Origin: an uncultured Oscillospiraceae bacterium
Lineage (GTDB): Bacteria > Bacillota > Clostridia > Oscillospirales > Acutalibacteraceae
Assembly (NCBI GenBank): GCA_900550315.1
Contig: URRK01000093.1
Coordinates: 1-6,588 of the forward strand
DNA length: 6,588 nt
Direction: 5' to 3'
A program made the position numbers and the translations under genes. The notes under the pieces were generated by a model, which worked only from the letters and a program-made list of their open reading frames with translations, did not search any database and was not told the DNA's origin. Of this stretch, positions 5,205-6,588 are shown one piece after another. The first letter of the stretch is position 1. Every line of letters starts with the position of its first letter.

Positions 5205-6077
5205 ATGAAAAAAATCACAAAAGCCGTTATTCCGGCCGCAGGGCTTGGCACCCGGGTGCTGCCCGCTTCTAAGGCAATCCCCAAAGAGATGTTGCCTATT
5301 GTAGATAAGCCCGCCATTCAGTACATTGTGGAGGAAGCGGTTCGTGCCGGCATTACCGATATTTTAATTATTACCAACCGCGGTAAGGGTGCCATTGAGG
5401 ACCATTTTGACCACTCCTTTGAGCTGGAAACCATGCTCTCTTTAAAAGGCAAACACGAGGTTGCCGAGCAGCTGGGTGAGGTTTCAAAGCTGGCAAACAT
5501 CTTTTTTTTACGCCAAAAGGAGACAAAGGGCCTGGGCCATGCCGTGCTATGTGCCGAGCGGTTTATTGGTAGCGACCCGTTTGCCGTGCTTTACGGGGAT
5601 GATGTAATTATTGGCGAGGACCCGGCCATTGGCCAGCTGTGCCGCGCGTACGAAAAATACGGCAAGGGCACCGTAGGCATTAAAGAAGTTCCGCGGGCCG
5701 ATGTTTCTAAGTACTGCTCGCTAAAGGTAGACCCGCTTTGCGAGAATTATTACAGCGTAACCGATATGGTAGAAAAACCAACCGAAGACCAAATTATGTC
5801 GCTGTTTTCTATTTTAGGGCGCTGTGTGCTGCCGCCCGATATTTTTGAGATTTTGCGACACACCCCAAACGGCGCCGGCAATGAGCTGCAGCTTACCGAT
5901 GCTATGAAGGCTTTAGCCCAAAAAGACGGCATGGTTGGGGTAGATTACACCGGCGTGCGGTACGATATGGGCAACAAATTTGGCATTTTAAAGGCAAATA
6001 TTGAGGTTGGCCTGCAGCACCCCGAGGTGCGCGACCAGCTGCGGGCCTTTATTAAAGAGATTGCCCCAAAATTGTAA
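5205..6077 (+). CDS. galU: UTP-glucose-1-phosphate uridylyltransferase
   Basis: The product is 290 residues, the usual length. It makes UDP-glucose from UTP and glucose-1-phosphate in the cytosol, supplying glycolipids, teichoic acid decoration and polysaccharides. Visible signatures: the nucleotide-binding loop AAGLGTRVLPASKAIPKEML (11-30), VDKPAIQYIVEEA (33-45), GLGHAV (109-114), YGDDVI (130-135, where the family metal-binding Asp lies), VEKP (189-192, substrate-binding Lys), GNELQLTDAM (225-234), and RYDMGNKFGILKANIE (252-267). The Gly-Asp-Asp form is that of Gram-positive GtaB rather than E. coli GalU. The start is ATG 5205 with AGGAGG 8 nt upstream, the best ribosome site in the rightward operon. 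It lies 29 bp after the RING/DUF2628 gene and 8 bp before the HAD gene. The symbol gtaB would be equally valid. Confidence 0.95.
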   Translation: MKKITKAVIPAAGLGTRVLPASKAIPKEMLPIVDKPAIQYIVEEAVRAGITDILIITNRGKGAIEDHFDHSFELETMLSLKGKHEVAEQLGEVSKLANIFFLRQKETKGLGHAVLCAERFIGSDPFAVLYGDDVIIGEDPAIGQLCRAYEKYGKGTVGIKEVPRADVSKYCSLKVDPLCENYYSVTDMVEKPTEDQIMSLFSILGRCVLPPDIFEILRHTPNGAGNELQLTDAMKALAQKDGMVGVDYTGVRYDMGNKFGILKANIEVGLQHPEVRDQLRAFIKEIAPKL

Positions 6078-6085
6078 GGAATTTA

Positions 6086-6588
6086 ATGAAGTATCAGTAT
6101 TTATTATTCGATTTAGACGGCACATTGTTAGACTTTTTAAAATCTGAGGCCGTTTCTATTCGTGAGGTGTTTCAAAGCTTTGGCCTGCCGCATAATGACG
6201 CGGCGGTGCAGCTTTATTCAAAAATTAACGACAGCTACTGGAAACGCTACGAAAAGGGTGAAATAAAACGGTCGGAGATTTTTGCCGGCCGGTTTCAAAC
6301 CTTTTTGGCGCAAATCGGTCAACCGGGTGACCCGCAAGCCCTTTGCGACGCTTACTTTTTAAAGCTTTCGCAAAGCGCGTACCTGCTGCCCGGCGCGCTG
6401 CCGCTGTTACAGGCGTTAAAGGGGCGTTACACCCTTTGTGCCGCCACCAACGGCTACGCCGTAACCCAGCACAACCGGCTGCAGCTTTCTGGGCTAAAGG
6501 AATATTTTAACTACCTTTTTATTTCGGAGGAAATGCAAACCAAAAAGCCGGATAAACAGTTTTTTGATTTGGCCTTTGGGGCGCTGGG
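6086..6588 (+). CDS. HAD-superfamily hydrolase, YjjG type, 3' truncated by the window
   Basis: The first 167 residues are present; the frame is open to the window end (the family is about 225-230 residues). Motif I is FDLDGTLLD (nucleophile Asp9, acid/base Asp11, Thr13), motif II is AATNG with Thr121, and motif III is TKKPDKQFF with a Lys at 153-154; motif IV would lie beyond the end. A helical cap with YWKRYEKGEIKRSEI follows motif I, the pattern of the YjjG/YfnB subgroup (HAD-IA), whose E. coli member dephosphorylates pyrimidine nucleoside monophosphates, including non-canonical ones. The start is ATG 6086 with AAGGA 5 nt upstream, 8 bp after galU, so it belongs to the same operon. With the NUDIX gene it suggests nucleotide clean-up; sugar phosphate hydrolysis is the alternative. 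Confidence 0.88.
   Translation, partial: MKYQYLLFDLDGTLLDFLKSEAVSIREVFQSFGLPHNDAAVQLYSKINDSYWKRYEKGEIKRSEIFAGRFQTFLAQIGQPGDPQALCDAYFLKLSQSAYLLPGALPLLQALKGRYTLCAATNGYAVTQHNRLQLSGLKEYFNYLFISEEMQTKKPDKQFFDLAFGAL

Noticed and set aside
1027..6588. No GATC in this stretch; only three in the window (83, 792, 1023), against about 26 by a uniform expectation
   Set aside because: ATC is itself rare because Ile is almost always ATT, so a rough expectation from GAT, ATC and AT counts is only a few sites. Restriction avoidance is not needed; a genome-wide Markov test would settle it.

Overview
The window looks like a piece of a low-to-mid G+C Firmicute (class Clostridia, probably an Oscillospiraceae/Ruminococcaceae-type gut anaerobe). 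This rests on strong AGGAGG-type ribosome sites, sigma-A-like promoters, a TTG start, a GtaB-like GalU, a PII/DUF1538 gene pair, and a RING/zinc-ribbon/DUF2628 membrane protein. Taxonomy is inferred from gene style only. No mobile element, tRNA, rRNA or CRISPR array is visible.

Layout. Bases 1-240 hold the 3' end of a rightward M14-type zinc carboxypeptidase whose expected catalytic Glu reads as Lys. It converges, 21 bp apart, on a leftward two-gene operon: a 509-residue internally duplicated DUF1538 membrane protein (2447-918), then a 219-residue protein with two PII-like domains (921-262), joined by an ATGA overlap. That operon has a good promoter near 2800, so its mRNA would carry an untranslated leader of about 340 nt. 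Most of the leader is a degenerate 13/26-bp tandem repeat that is C/A-rich in the RNA. This leader is the least explained DNA in the window.

A divergent promoter near 2919-2947 drives a rightward operon behind a structured 80-nt leader: a stand-alone left-handed beta-helix acyltransferase resembling the C-terminal half of GlmU (TTG start), a NUDIX hydrolase, the RING/zinc-ribbon/DUF2628 membrane protein, GalU, and a YjjG-type HAD phosphatase cut by the window end. Gaps are 18, -4, 29 and 8 bp, so one transcript is likely.

How the genes may work together. The leftward pair has the logic of AmtB-GlnK and SbtA-SbtB: a membrane carrier plus a PII-type sensor that could gate it. Its substrate and ligand are not known to me. 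The rightward operon mixes sugar-nucleotide and envelope-precursor chemistry (GalU makes UDP-glucose; the beta-helix protein keeps GlmU-like acetyltransferase residues) with nucleotide house-cleaning (NUDIX, HAD) and a possible zinc-binding membrane factor. The best candidates for something undescribed are the PII/DUF1538 pair with its repeat-filled leader and the RING/DUF2628 protein.
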